From a virus, in the IMG/VR virus record IMGVR_UViG_3300037847_006271, positions 1-40,666 of that record: 40,666 nucleotides of DNA. One strand, written 5' to 3'. The position numbers and the translations under genes were made by a program. The notes under the pieces are model-generated. The model did not search any database, was not told the DNA's origin, and worked only from the letters and a program-made list of their open reading frames with translations. Below, one piece after another: positions 31,642 through 40,618 of this stretch. Every line of letters begins with the position of its first letter. Position 1 is the first letter of the stretch.

Positions 31642-31872
31642 CTATGTTACTATTTTTACTGTGCCTGAGTCATTATACAATGCTCCGGTCTCAAGTCCAG
31701 ATGCGCTGGTCGGCAGATCAGTCAGTGTGATTTTGGTTGCCCGCAGCTCTCCGGGTGTTCTTTCTTGGGCTATGAAAATCTCTAGGGCTCGTATCAAGTC
31801 TGCCAGATACTGTTGTGTGTACTCAATCGGCGGCTCTGGTAATCTCGGTGGTGGTATCTGAACCTGTGCCAT
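31642..31872 (-). CDS. Small virion-operon protein
   Basis: 76 aa, Pro-rich N-terminus (IPPPRLPEPP), helix (QYLADLIRALEIFI) and a C-terminal strand pair (LPTSASGLETGALYNDSGTV) seen in short proteins next to marine phage tail genes. Start overlaps the upstream stop (TAATG). Function unknown. Confidence 0.68.
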   Translation of the reverse strand: MAQVQIPPPRLPEPPIEYTQQYLADLIRALEIFIAQERTPGELRATKITLTDLPTSASGLETGALYNDSGTVKIVT

Positions 31873-33749
31873 TACCTGCGCCCATCTTCACGGATGTCGA
31901 TGCGTGGACTGCCGAGCTTCCACTTTGCACCAATTGCTGCGGATTCTATGCGAAGAGCAAAAGAACGACCGCGGGTCCGTAAGTGTAGCTGTTCCGTGAA
32001 GGTTTCAACCGGAGATGACGCTGTCCTGGTGGTGATACCCGCTGCCGTATTACCGAAGTCTGCACCAGGAAAGTTTCTTGATTTTAGAGTAAACGTCGCC
32101 TGTGGACTGCTAAGATTTGTAGACCCATTGAAAGTGAGATCTGGTACGACTCGACGGATGTAAGTGAACTTGTCGCCATCACCAATGTCGATAGCCGCGG
32201 ACTCGATGAAAGAATTCATCGCAGAGCCGTCGTCATCGTAACCAAATTCATGGTTGTAGATATATGAGTTTGCCGCAGCTATCGGGTATGTACGAACGCC
32301 GCGATCAATCCAGGCTGTCCTAGACAGTGACCCAAAATACCAAACCTTTTCGCCGTAGTTGTACACGACATACTTATCGTTGTCGGTGCTGCTGGCGGAC
32401 GGGTAGAACCAGAACACCTCAGAAAACTCAGAGTTGACGCCAGACACAACCTTGTCGGCCTGCTCCAGATTGAAGTCGAGAAACACCTTGTCTTTAACAG
32501 TGCATGGAAGCTGCTGTGTCTGACCAGCGTAGACATAGAAATTGTCGATGCCCATCCAATATACCACATCCTCTGTAGCCACTGCCGCGTTTGGACCCAT
32601 AATGGTGATGTTGGAGGCAAGTTGTTGCAAACCAAAGGTAAACGGCGGTCCGATAAAACGCATAGAGTTTAGCGCAGTGTCCGTCCATACCAGAATCTCA
32701 CGCTTGGTTTCTACCGCTTGCACGAAGGTAGATCCCGCGCCTAATCGTAAATCACCTGCCGTATTTGTAGCGGCAGGAAACCAGATTAGTGGGTCTTCTT
32801 GATCAGAAAATCTAATCAGAAGCGGGTCTTGTGTGCCGTTCCCCTGATTTGCACTTGAACTTGAATTCAGACCGTCACATCCAAAGGCGATAACATGACG
32901 ATCCTGGTCAGATACCAGCACCTGTTTGGCAATTGTTGGAATACTGGTTCGTGTACCCGACCGCGTGGATACTTCTACAGCACGAGTGGATAGGTTGTTT
33001 GTTCTGTCCCAATAATAAATGCCACCGTCACGAGGATTGATAAGCAAATCTTCACCAAAGTTGTCGTGCGACCAAAGACGAATCTGATTGGTCGTTGTCA
33101 AACCTCCAGATGCAGCATCGCCCCAACCGTCTCGGCCCCAAGTGCCTGCGCCCCAACCGGTGCCGCCAACAGAGGTGTCCAGACCGACGTTGATCTGATA
33201 TGTACCAACCGTGCTGCCACCACCGTTGCCTGAGTCAGATGAATTAGCGGTAGCGCCTACAACAATTGTGTATGTGTTTGCGTCAGTCACTGTAACGACT
33301 TGGTGTTCTGCATTCAGCACCGCCGCTGTGATATTGCCGCCAAGTGAAGCTGCGCCGGAGAACGTAACAAAATCATTTTCAAACGCACCATGCGAGGCGT
33401 CAGTCACCGTGATGGTGGTGCTACCGTTAGAAGCAGCAAAGGTTACATCACCCGCACCCGTCGTCAGGCGGATGGGCGTGATGTCGTTCATGCTGCCACC
33501 CTCTTCAATGTAGTATTTTAAGTGTGTCCCAATGCCGAGGTAGTTCGAGCCGTCGAGCGCAATCCAGTTGTGCAGCGCACGGGCAGATCCCTGATAGGTG
33601 CTGCTGGTGTACTTTTCCCAACCGCCTAATTTTTCTGGATACCCAAAACGGAATCTGATTTTGTCACAGTCACGCCAGCCACCTTCGTTAGAATATGAAG
33701 TGACCTCTTGGTTAACACCCGGCCTAAATTGAATTTTAGTCAAAGGCAT
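31872..33749 (-). CDS. Beta-rich tail/neck structural protein
   Basis: 625 aa. N-terminus KIQFRPGVNQEVTSYSNEGG followed by W-x-D-x-D-K-I-R-F-R; the rest is strand-rich with repeated aromatic units (WGAGTWGRDGWG, DVVYWMGIDNFYVYAG). This is a frequent marine phage protein. It recalls the beta-propeller head-closure or tail-needle-hub proteins of P22-like phages, but that link is by general look only. Confidence 0.7.
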   Translation of the reverse strand: MPLTKIQFRPGVNQEVTSYSNEGGWRDCDKIRFRFGYPEKLGGWEKYTSSTYQGSARALHNWIALDGSNYLGIGTHLKYYIEEGGSMNDITPIRLTTGAGDVTFAASNGSTTITVTDASHGAFENDFVTFSGAASLGGNITAAVLNAEHQVVTVTDANTYTIVVGATANSSDSGNGGGSTVGTYQINVGLDTSVGGTGWGAGTWGRDGWGDAASGGLTTTNQIRLWSHDNFGEDLLINPRDGGIYYWDRTNNLSTRAVEVSTRSGTRTSIPTIAKQVLVSDQDRHVIAFGCDGLNSSSSANQGNGTQDPLLIRFSDQEDPLIWFPAATNTAGDLRLGAGSTFVQAVETKREILVWTDTALNSMRFIGPPFTFGLQQLASNITIMGPNAAVATEDVVYWMGIDNFYVYAGQTQQLPCTVKDKVFLDFNLEQADKVVSGVNSEFSEVFWFYPSASSTDNDKYVVYNYGEKVWYFGSLSRTAWIDRGVRTYPIAAANSYIYNHEFGYDDDGSAMNSFIESAAIDIGDGDKFTYIRRVVPDLTFNGSTNLSSPQATFTLKSRNFPGADFGNTAAGITTRTASSPVETFTEQLHLRTRGRSFALRIESAAIGAKWKLGSPRIDIREDGRR

Positions 33750-34801
33750 CAGTTGTCCGTCCCTGAAAAACCAGATGTGTCAAAATTTCCCTCGCGTCGA
33801 GTGCCGCTTACCGACTGAATCACACTACTACGTTGAGAGTTACTTGTGGTCAGCGTTGTTTGGGTGTGCCCATACTGAATATAACGGTCATTGGCGACCT
33901 CCATATAAGTCGTTTTATTGTTTGATCCAAACCAGTAGTACATGACTCCGCTAACAACTTCTCTACCGACTGCTACCGAGCGAGTATCTCGACCATACGC
34001 AGAAACTTGATTGTTGTTGTTTTGAGCGCTTGTGACTGTGTAATCGTAGGTGCTTCCGCTCATTGGAAATATGGTGGTTATGCTTACGCTGCCAGCCCCA
34101 AGATTGGCGTAGTCATTCTCATTGTAGGTCCAAGACAATGTAAATGAATTACCGCTGCGAGTAAGCTTAGCATTAAAACCACTTCCATAATCTGAGTGAT
34201 AGATATCAGCGCCACTGGCACCGCCAAATCCGCCAATGAAGTTTATTTGAACGCTCCCATCGCTTTGCAACGCAGAAACAAAATCATCCCTAGTGCCCGC
34301 TGTGAACGTGCCATTGCCTGTCACGGTTATTGTAAGGCTGCTGTTGTTGTCTACGCCCTTTGATCCATTAGCGTCGATAGTGCCGTTGTTGATCAGCTCT
34401 AGCTCCCCACCAGCGCTTGAAGCATAGGAAAGAGCATCGTTCAGTAAACCTGTGGCACTAATGGTTACACCGTTATTGATTGTAATACGTTTTTTGTAGT
34501 CCCCGGTATAATCGTCGCCAAACACGTCACTGTTAACGCTTTGATTGTTTGCATTTGATGAGTAAACATACGCAAAAGCTCGTTCAGCACCATAAAAATT
34601 GCTTAAAGTGATAGCACCAGAAGACGGAACATTTGGTGCTAAGTCCGTGCCTGCGTTGTTGGAAGCTTTGGCCCTTACTATGGAGTTACCTCCAGCAGAG
34701 CCTTTGAGAAGATCTTGTAAAGATATTGAGGAGCTACCGCCGACAAACTCTGCGCGAATGTCACTTAATGATATGGCTCCAGAGCTTTGTAATGCGCCCA
34801 T
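33749..34801 (-). CDS. Tail-fibre-like protein
   Basis: 350 aa. The N-terminal 75 residues hold two copies of a short unit, SGAISLSDIRAEFVG and SGAITLSNFYGAER, typical of marine phage fibre proteins. A beta-rich, Asn/Ser-rich body follows, with glycine turns. Likely a receptor-facing fibre part. Start and stop overlap neighbours (TAATG, TGATG). Confidence 0.72.
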   Translation of the reverse strand: MGALQSSGAISLSDIRAEFVGGSSSISLQDLLKGSAGGNSIVRAKASNNAGTDLAPNVPSSGAITLSNFYGAERAFAYVYSSNANNQSVNSDVFGDDYTGDYKKRITINNGVTISATGLLNDALSYASSAGGELELINNGTIDANGSKGVDNNSSLTITVTGNGTFTAGTRDDFVSALQSDGSVQINFIGGFGGASGADIYHSDYGSGFNAKLTRSGNSFTLSWTYNENDYANLGAGSVSITTIFPMSGSTYDYTVTSAQNNNNQVSAYGRDTRSVAVGREVVSGVMYYWFGSNNKTTYMEVANDRYIQYGHTQTTLTTSNSQRSSVIQSVSGTRREGNFDTSGFSGTDN

Positions 34802-35544
34802 TAAATCGTTCCATACGCTGTCACGTTACCCGTTACTTTTAGATTGCCGCTGGTATCAAGCTCCATTTTGGCTGTGCCAGAGTAACTGATAATTAGCTTG
34901 TTCGATGACACAGTAAACGTCCAATCATCAGACGAATTATCCAAAGTAAATTGACCACCTTGCACGGTGCCAGTGCTTGTTATGTTAGCAGAGCCGGTGC
35001 TAATCGCTCCAGAAGACACAGCACCTGACACAGTCAGCGTGCCGGTAGTGTTGATGTTGCCAGTTCCAGTTATATTGTTGGAATTCAAATCAAGGTTGCC
35101 ACCAAGTTGCGGAGATGTATCCCCCACCACGTCTGATGGCAACTGCCGCACTTGTGCGCCAGAGCCTGCGCCATCAGCGTAAATCCAAGCTGCTGCGCCT
35201 GCCGCGATAGTAACGTTACCACCGGAGCCTTGCGTGAATGTAGCACTCTGACTGGTTGTGTTATTAACCAGATACAGCTTGTCTTGATCATTGGGACTAA
35301 TGGTGACCGTGTTTGTGCCCGACGGTGAACCAGCCAAAATCAAAACTTTATAATGACCGTCGGACAGGGAACCGTCACTGGTGGTCAGCGTGTGCGTTGT
35401 ACCAGACAGCGTAATTGTACCGACGCCGTTTAGTACGCGATCAATGATGTCGAAGTTGGTATTAGTGGTCGTACCCCAAGTGCCAGATTGTTCGCCGGAG
35501 CCGGGTTTTTCTATGCCGCTATTAACTGTGTAGGTGGATGCCAT
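34801..35544 (-). CDS. Tail-fibre-like protein
   Basis: 247 aa. N-terminus YTVNSGIEKPGSGEQSGTWG followed by T-x-N-x-N-F-D-I-I-D-R is a conserved phage fibre start. The middle is a beta domain and the C-terminal half has shaft-like repeats (NITGTGNINTTGTLTVSG). Directly abuts its upstream neighbour (stop and ATG adjacent). Confidence 0.78.
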   Translation of the reverse strand: MASTYTVNSGIEKPGSGEQSGTWGTTTNTNFDIIDRVLNGVGTITLSGTTHTLTTSDGSLSDGHYKVLILAGSPSGTNTVTISPNDQDKLYLVNNTTSQSATFTQGSGGNVTIAAGAAAWIYADGAGSGAQVRQLPSDVVGDTSPQLGGNLDLNSNNITGTGNINTTGTLTVSGAVSSGAISTGSANITSTGTVQGGQFTLDNSSDDWTFTVSSNKLIISYSGTAKMELDTSGNLKVTGNVTAYGTI

Positions 35545-36567
35545 TTAATTCACCACTTCTGTCCATGTTTCTGCCGTGCCGCCAGCGTTGATCTCAGTCC
35601 AGGTATCACCCGTATGCGTGATTTGCGTCCATGTCTCAGCGGTTTCCCCGGCGTTAATCTCCACGAACTTTAACTCACCGTTTGTGGATTGTACCACCAA
35701 GAACTCAATATCTGAAGTCCCTGCAATTATAAGGCCACCAAAAGCATCCTGTGTGAATGCAAACTCTTGGTCAGACGAGGCTGTTTGTATTCGGGTGCCT
35801 TGACTTGTTTGCTCGAACAGCGCGGAAAGATCGGCATCGGCGGTGCGAAGACGAGTGCCCTGGCTGGTTTGTGTTGCGTTGAAGTCTTGTGTTGAAACTC
35901 CAGAAAGAACACGGACCGCAGCGCTGCTTTGCGTAAAGTTAGACGATACTGCGGACACCCCGACAAGAATTCCGACACCCGCAGACAAAGCGCTTGATAT
36001 GGCAGAAAGGTCAGCACTATCGCTAAGTATCAAAACTCCAGCGCTTGTTTGATTAAGCAGCGCCGACATTGTGGCAGAGTCAATCTGTATGCGAGTGCCT
36101 GCACTTGTTTGCTCAAGCACTGATGACATAGTCGCTGAATCCACCAGCGTAGCAAACGCCGTGGAGGTCTGAGTAAAGTTTGCAGACTTGGTTGCCGACG
36201 CTGTTTGTATGCGCGTGCCTGCTGACGTTTCAATAAAATTAAAGGATTGAGTTGAGTCTCCAAGCCGCAACCGCGTGCCTGCTGACGTTTTAGTGAAGTT
36301 GGCCTGCTGCGAAGATATCCCACTCAACAAGCGGACAGCAGCGGCAGACTCGGTAAAGTTGGACGATACGGACGAAGTGCCTACAAGAATGCCAACGCCT
36401 ACACTTACCGTGCTGGCAGTACCGATCATATTTGATGAGGCAGAACCTAGAGTAAGCGCTTGACTTGTTTGTGTAAAATCACCGGATAGAGAAGCTGAAG
36501 CAGCTATCGGCCCAAGGCCGTACTGGAAACCAAACGGCTCCTCGGAAAAACTGCCTGCGGCAAACAT
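35545..36567 (-). CDS. Fibre protein made of thirteen 20-residue repeats
   Basis: 340 aa: a 30-residue head, 13 tandem repeats of exactly 20 residues (31-290) and a 50-residue tail with two INAG-x-TAETWT units. The repeat pattern is F-T-Q-T-S-A-G-T-R-(I/L)-x-x-x-S-A-x-x-S-x-N, strand-turn-strand in look, suggesting a beta-solenoid or fibrous shaft. Start overlaps the upstream stop (TGATG). Acts as part of the tail or fibre; exact role unknown. Confidence 0.75.
   Translation of the reverse strand: MFAAGSFSEEPFGFQYGLGPIAASASLSGDFTQTSQALTLGSASSNMIGTASTVSVGVGILVGTSSVSSNFTESAAAVRLLSGISSQQANFTKTSAGTRLRLGDSTQSFNFIETSAGTRIQTASATKSANFTQTSTAFATLVDSATMSSVLEQTSAGTRIQIDSATMSALLNQTSAGVLILSDSADLSAISSALSAGVGILVGVSAVSSNFTQSSAAVRVLSGVSTQDFNATQTSQGTRLRTADADLSALFEQTSQGTRIQTASSDQEFAFTQDAFGGLIIAGTSDIEFLVVQSTNGELKFVEINAGETAETWTQITHTGDTWTEINAGGTAETWTEVVN
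35698..36477 (-). repeat. Coding repeat array, 13 x 60 bp
   Basis: DNA encoding repeats 1-13 of the fibre protein. At protein level repeats 2-5 resemble 9-12 more than their neighbours (14, 13, 10 and 11 of 20 identical), so a block of seven repeats (420 bp) appears duplicated. Confidence 0.8.
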
Positions 36568-36755
36568 CAGTCAGCGTCCGCAATCGTCAGCGTACCGGCA
36601 GCAACTTGTCGCATGATTTCGTCGTAGTGGCGGTTGCCAGCTTTCTGAGGCACAGTAAACGTTTCACCGTCTATGACGACAGTTAGGCGTCGTAGTGTGC
36701 CGCCATTGATTTCGTCATTTTCGTATTTGACTGAAGTGATGTTGATATTATTCAT
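36567..36755 (-). CDS. Small phage protein of the tail-fibre cluster
   Basis: 62 aa, begins MNNINITSVKYEND, then RLTVVIDGETFTVPQK and DEIMRQVAAGTLTIADAD. A compact beta-alpha protein seen in phage fibre clusters; function unknown. It lies 2 bp after the preceding stop and overlaps the next start. Confidence 0.68.
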   Translation of the reverse strand: MNNINITSVKYENDEINGGTLRRLTVVIDGETFTVPQKAGNRHYDEIMRQVAAGTLTIADAD

Positions 36756-36757
36756 AA

Positions 36758-37753
36758 TTACAACTCCGCATCTGCTTTCGCTGACGTGACGCTAACTTGT
36801 TGTGCGTTTCCGTACCACCTAAAGCAGTGCTCGTTAGAATAATCAGCCTGCAATCCACCGCTACCAAAAGTAGTGGTTACTGTTGGGTCTGTTCTCATTT
36901 GCACATGAAAGGCTTGCGTACAAACACTTCTGTTAGAAGAATAGTAAGCACCTAACGGCTCTTCACCCGCATCAAAGTCAATCTCAAAATAGTATCTCTG
37001 ACACAGAAGCAACTCATCCGCGAATGACCGATGCTCAAACGCTGTGGCCTGTTCGCCAAGTTCAAACTGAACGCCGGTGATATGAAAATCATCGCTTGTG
37101 CTTGCACCGATTGCAACATTCAACCCTGCTGCTCTGTCAGCTTCAGTCGAGGCTTCCCAAGCTGTTGGCACTGCCCCACTGTTGTAAGTTGATCCGGCAG
37201 CAAGCCACCACTCAATATCTAAAGAAGCACCGTTATCATTATTAAAAGCACCTGTGGTATCTCCAGCAAAAGTAATACTTTTAAATTCCCAAGTATTTGC
37301 AGCACTGATTGTGTATGTTGCTCCGATTATGCGGCTATTATCTAAATCTCTCAAATTGACCTGATATGTGCCTGTTTTACTCGACCTTACATAAAAAGAT
37401 AAAGTTGTAGATTCAGCAGCAGATGTTCCCTTTTTGAGGTGTTGTAAGTTTTGTCCCTCTAAGCACTGCATAAGAACTAAGTAGTTAGGCGATGCGTCTG
37501 CTGACGTACAATCTAGCTTTAAGCTATTAGAAAAACCGCTAGGCGCAGTAGTTGATTGACTTTCAGTAAAGGTTCCGCTGCTGCCATATTGAACCTCCCA
37601 CCTATCACAAGTTGAATAAGTGGCCGTACTCGAAAGACTAGCCACGCTCGTAGCCCGTTGCGCCACTTGCATCGCACCATTGATAATGATGTTCCTGTTC
37701 GACAACGCCGACTGCGAACCAATCAGTGCGGCGAGTTCTGCTGCCTTACTCAT
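36758..37753 (-). CDS. Tail-fibre receptor-binding-type protein
   Basis: 331 aa from ATG 37753, with GGGAG 7 nt upstream (a 6-codon longer form overlaps the previous gene more). N-terminal ALSNRNIIINGAMQVAQRAT and T-x-D-R-W-E-V, then a carbohydrate-binding-like beta sandwich with LSFYVRSSKTGTYQVNLRD and FHITGVQFELGEQATAFEHR. This architecture is common in marine phage fibres that bind cell-surface glycans. Confidence 0.8.
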   Translation of the reverse strand: MSKAAELAALIGSQSALSNRNIIINGAMQVAQRATSVASLSSTATYSTCDRWEVQYGSSGTFTESQSTTAPSGFSNSLKLDCTSADASPNYLVLMQCLEGQNLQHLKKGTSAAESTTLSFYVRSSKTGTYQVNLRDLDNSRIIGATYTISAANTWEFKSITFAGDTTGAFNNDNGASLDIEWWLAAGSTYNSGAVPTAWEASTEADRAAGLNVAIGASTSDDFHITGVQFELGEQATAFEHRSFADELLLCQRYYFEIDFDAGEEPLGAYYSSNRSVCTQAFHVQMRTDPTVTTTFGSGGLQADYSNEHCFRWYGNAQQVSVTSAKADAEL

Positions 37754-38151
37754 AAGAGGTCTCCCGTGCATGTCACGGACATATGCTCAGAGTCAAACAA
37801 ATTTCCAGCGCCATTGTTGGTGGATTCTGTTACATAAGTTCTAACTGAAGTTGTTAAGGTGTTGTTCTGATCATACACCGGCGCACTTGCCGGATTAGAC
37901 GAATCGCCGCTCTGACAATTCATCTGACATGAGTATCCCACGTTTGCAAAAGTAACGGTGTAGTTTACCCGATGATCACCTGTGCCATTATCGAATATTG
38001 AATCACAGTTAAGACTATCGCGGATAACGCTAGTGTCATCACCGTTCCAGCTTACCCACACTTTTGAAACCCCGTTGGCAACATACGTCATGGCAATGCT
38101 GTTGTTCCCGCTGGCATCCTTCAGGGTGTTTACTCTGAGTTCACTAGCCAT
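37750..38151 (-). CDS. Tail-fibre module, paralogue 3 of 3
   Basis: 133 aa. N-terminus MASELRVNTLKDASGNNSI, centre RDSLNCDSIFDNGTGDHRVN, end TGDLL. Same layout as the next two genes upstream; this copy has extra cysteines. Its final codons GGA-GAC-CTC provide the ribosome site of the next gene. Likely a trimeric fibre-tip or accessory module. Confidence 0.7.
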   Translation of the reverse strand: MASELRVNTLKDASGNNSIAMTYVANGVSKVWVSWNGDDTSVIRDSLNCDSIFDNGTGDHRVNYTVTFANVGYSCQMNCQSGDSSNPASAPVYDQNNTLTTSVRTYVTESTNNGAGNLFDSEHMSVTCTGDLL

Positions 38152-38531
38152 TATGCGAGGTCTCCTGCGGCCATTGTTCCTTGACCCATGTCATCGTAAG
38201 CCCCATCAAAACTATAGACAATCCAGTTACTAGCGTTGGTTGTTGAATACACTCTGTCATTACCCACAGTGTCGCCTGTTGTTACACAAACATAATTACC
38301 TGATGAAAAGGGGTTTTGATAATTACAGGTCTGTTGTCCTTCTGCTGTGTCCAACAGACCAGAAATATTAAAGCTGTCCCGTAGTGTTTCTCCGTTAGCA
38401 CTTGTTTCAGCCCACGCCTTCACCAACCCCTGCTGCAAATTCGTTGTGGTCGAATTGCCCTCGCCGGTGACCGCGATAATGCCTGCCGTTGAGTTCCCTT
38501 TAAGTTCATCAACTTTAAGTACGCTTGCCAT
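38151..38531 (-). CDS. Tail-fibre module, paralogue 2 of 3
   Basis: 126 aa. MASVLKVDELKGNSTAGI, then LRDSFNISGLLDTAEGQQTC and the end AGDLA. Overlaps both neighbours as TAATG. Homologous by pattern to the genes on each side, implying tandem duplication and divergence. Confidence 0.7.
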   Translation of the reverse strand: MASVLKVDELKGNSTAGIIAVTGEGNSTTTNLQQGLVKAWAETSANGETLRDSFNISGLLDTAEGQQTCNYQNPFSSGNYVCVTTGDTVGNDRVYSTTNASNWIVYSFDGAYDDMGQGTMAAGDLA

Positions 38532-38908
38532 TATGCGAGGTCTCCATGTGACACTATATCCACTGTGTCCGTATCCTGTTCACTACCATCATATTGAACG
38601 CCTCTAAAACGTGTACCGCTTGGAGTTTTTGCGGCGGCGTCCGTAGTAATGTAAGTGAACGCCTCGTCATTTCCTACAGTAGCACCCGTAAGAGCAAAAT
38701 GAAGATTTGTGAAGGCATTTGTAAAAGTTACTTGATATTGCCCTGTTCCATTATCTAAAAGGACGGAGTTGTTGAAAGACGCATCAACAGCCACAGTGCC
38801 TGTTCCATCAAAAACACAAAAATGTTTTGCGGCTGTTTGCTTAGTCAGACCTACCGGCCCCGTACCTGCCTTATCCGCAATCGTGTCTACATTCAATACG
38901 CTGGTCAT
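38531..38908 (-). CDS. Tail-fibre module, paralogue 1 of 3
   Basis: 125 aa from ATG 38908 (GGAG 6 nt upstream). MTSVLNVDTIADKAGTGPVG, centre DASFNNSVLLDNGTGQYQVT, end HGDLA. The start lies inside the end of the upstream gene. Members of this type carry N-terminal anchoring strands and a small beta domain. Confidence 0.7.
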   Translation of the reverse strand: MTSVLNVDTIADKAGTGPVGLTKQTAAKHFCVFDGTGTVAVDASFNNSVLLDNGTGQYQVTFTNAFTNLHFALTGATVGNDEAFTYITTDAAAKTPSGTRFRGVQYDGSEQDTDTVDIVSHGDLA

Positions 38909-39363
38909 ACGATGCTCCAATATCCGTTAACAGTGACGGTGGCACTCTGCGTAATCGGGCCTGCCGACACACCGTTCTCGTCGCTGTCAATTGTGATGTC
39001 TGCGCTGATCGTCTGACCGTTCAAACGGATAATGGAGTTATTGCCCTTGAAGGGGTAGCGCGTGTCGGACTCGGACTTGGTGTAGCTGTCGGCGACGGAG
39101 AACGCATCGTACACCACCATCTCGACAACATCGTTCAGGGACGCCGCCGTGACCAGCACAACAGTTGTGCCGGTCGTCGCCGCGTAGTCAGTGCCGGGCT
39201 TCAGCAATACACCGTTCTGATACACATCCATGTACATGCTGTCGGAGTATGTCAGCACCAGCGAGTCGGAGTCTGAGCCGCTGAAGCTGGTCTGCCCTGC
39301 CGTGGCTTGATAGACGAAGCGGTTACGGACGCCGAACTCTGGAGATTTACCTATGTATGGCAT
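38905..39363 (-). CDS. Tail-fibre protein
   Basis: 152 aa from ATG 39363 (TAATG overlap, GGAG inside the previous gene). N-terminus PYIGKSPEFGVRNRFVYQAT then AGQTSFSGSD, centre MDVYQNGVLLKPGTDY, a widespread phage fibre module, followed by DSYTKSESDTRYPFKG and a short tail. Confidence 0.78.
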   Translation of the reverse strand: MPYIGKSPEFGVRNRFVYQATAGQTSFSGSDSDSLVLTYSDSMYMDVYQNGVLLKPGTDYAATTGTTVVLVTAASLNDVVEMVVYDAFSVADSYTKSESDTRYPFKGNNSIIRLNGQTISADITIDSDENGVSAGPITQSATVTVNGYWSIV

Positions 39364-39674
39364 TATGGTTTCTCCGGCCAAGTCACATCATCAAGGGACG
39401 TAGCACTTTTTGTAATGTCACGCAGAGCTTGACGATAGGTTGACATGTCTGATGTCATTGTCTGATCAGACAAACCGTAATGATCAGTTTCAACTAAACG
39501 TCTGTCACGTTCAGTGCGAAGTTGTTTTAACTTGTATGCGTTTTCAAGTTCAGTTTCTTTTGTTGCAACAGCATCTGCATTCCAAGCTACTACATTGCCG
39601 TTTGCGTCATAAGCAATGTCACCAGTGATATTAACCACAGACGGATGGAGCGCAAAAATAGCTTCATGTTTCAT
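39363..39674 (-). CDS. Tail assembly chaperone-like protein
   Basis: 103 aa. C-terminal half LRTERDRRLVETDHYGLSDQ, TYRQALRDIT and VTWPEKP match the phage tail assembly chaperone family that folds or attaches fibres. Start overlaps the upstream stop (ATGA). Confidence 0.82.
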   Translation of the reverse strand: MKHEAIFALHPSVVNITGDIAYDANGNVVAWNADAVATKETELENAYKLKQLRTERDRRLVETDHYGLSDQTMTSDMSTYRQALRDITKSATSLDDVTWPEKP

Positions 39675-40201
39675 CCCGCAACCTCCATGACTGTAAAACT
39701 ACTTGTAGCGGTGTATACCGTAGCGTTATTGGCGTTAGTTGCGCTTTTGTTGATAAGTAAGTTAGAAGATGAAGATTCAACGTTACCTTGTATTTTATAT
39801 GTAACCGCACTTGCTGTTGCTGGACTATCTAAAAATATCATTGAAATATTTCTGTCTATTGCATTTGAATCAGAACCTGTTCCAGCAGCCGCCACGGGTG
39901 TTCTGCTTACTACAGTGTCTGAATTTCCAATAAGCGTGCTGCCTCGAAGAAATCTAAAACCGAATCTTGAGCCGCCGTTATCCGCAGAAGCATTAATCAT
40001 CATGTACAAAAGAAATTTACTAGATGAAGCTGTGGGTGTAATTGAAATACTTAAAGCGTTTGTGCCATCTGTAATATCTGTAAAAGTTGTCCCAGCAAAA
40101 GATTGAGAACCTGTCATTGTCACGGACTTTACTTGCAGTACAGCCCCTGTTGGCAACCCGCTTGTTGCCAGACCGTCACCTGTAACTTGAGTTAAAGCCA
40201 T
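39671..40201 (-). CDS. Tail-fibre module
   Basis: 176 aa, ATG 40201 with AGGAG about 9 nt upstream. GLPTGAVLQVKSVTMTGSQS, then ISITPTASSSKFLLYMMINA, then strands with RFGFRFLRGSTLIG: a common marine phage fibre head domain. Confidence 0.75.
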   Translation of the reverse strand: MALTQVTGDGLATSGLPTGAVLQVKSVTMTGSQSFAGTTFTDITDGTNALSISITPTASSSKFLLYMMINASADNGGSRFGFRFLRGSTLIGNSDTVVSRTPVAAAGTGSDSNAIDRNISMIFLDSPATASAVTYKIQGNVESSSSNLLINKSATNANNATVYTATSSFTVMEVAG

Positions 40202-40225
40202 CTATCTGTCTCCTAGACAGGGATA

Positions 40226-40252
40226 ACCCTTACGCTTATGCGTAAGGGCTAT
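40226..40252 (-). promoter_or_regulatory. Hairpin overlapping a stop codon inside the late operon
   Basis: CCCTTACGC pairs with GCGTAAGGG around the stop at 40236, a 9-bp stem with a 4-nt loop and no T tract. It may be an RNA processing or stability element rather than a terminator. Confidence 0.5.
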
Positions 40253-40607
40253 CACCCAGCACAGACGTATCCCAAGCTGCCTTGAGCTTTGCAATTGTGT
40301 CTGCGTTAGTGATCGCAGATGCCGCCGGGGCGTCACGCAAAGCCTTCTTCTTAGCTACAGAAGCAGTCTTGGCAGACGCATCGTCAGCCTCAAGTGCCTT
40401 CATATACGCAACATCCTCTGCCTCAAGCAGAGGTGCACGAACCTCACGGATCTTGTCTTTGAAGATCTCCTTGGCCTTTGCCAGGTCTTCACTGATGACG
40501 TTGCCACTCAGGGACCATGCACCGCGAAAGTGACGGTCAGAAGGAACGGTAGCCTTGGAAGCCTCGATCTGGTTCCCGTCCTTGTCTACGATGTATGTTG
40601 TCGGCAT
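40236..40607 (-). CDS. Tail-cluster protein, chaperone-like
   Basis: 123 aa, ATG 40607 with AAGGAGC 5-6 nt upstream. Pattern VPSDRHFRGAWSLSGN, then DLAKAKEIFKDKIREVRAPL and an Ala-rich helix. A frequent phage protein next to fibre genes; related in look to assembly chaperones. Role inferred. Confidence 0.72.
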   Translation of the reverse strand: MPTTYIVDKDGNQIEASKATVPSDRHFRGAWSLSGNVISEDLAKAKEIFKDKIREVRAPLLEAEDVAYMKALEADDASAKTASVAKKKALRDAPAASAITNADTIAKLKAAWDTSVLGDSPYA

Positions 40608-40618
40608 TTTTTGCTCCT

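Noticed and set aside
40205-40252. I-SceI-like string CAGGGATAACCCT near the hairpin at 40.2 kb
   Set aside because: It matches only part of the homing site and is explained by the stop-codon hairpin and ribosome-site region; no endonuclease gene is nearby.
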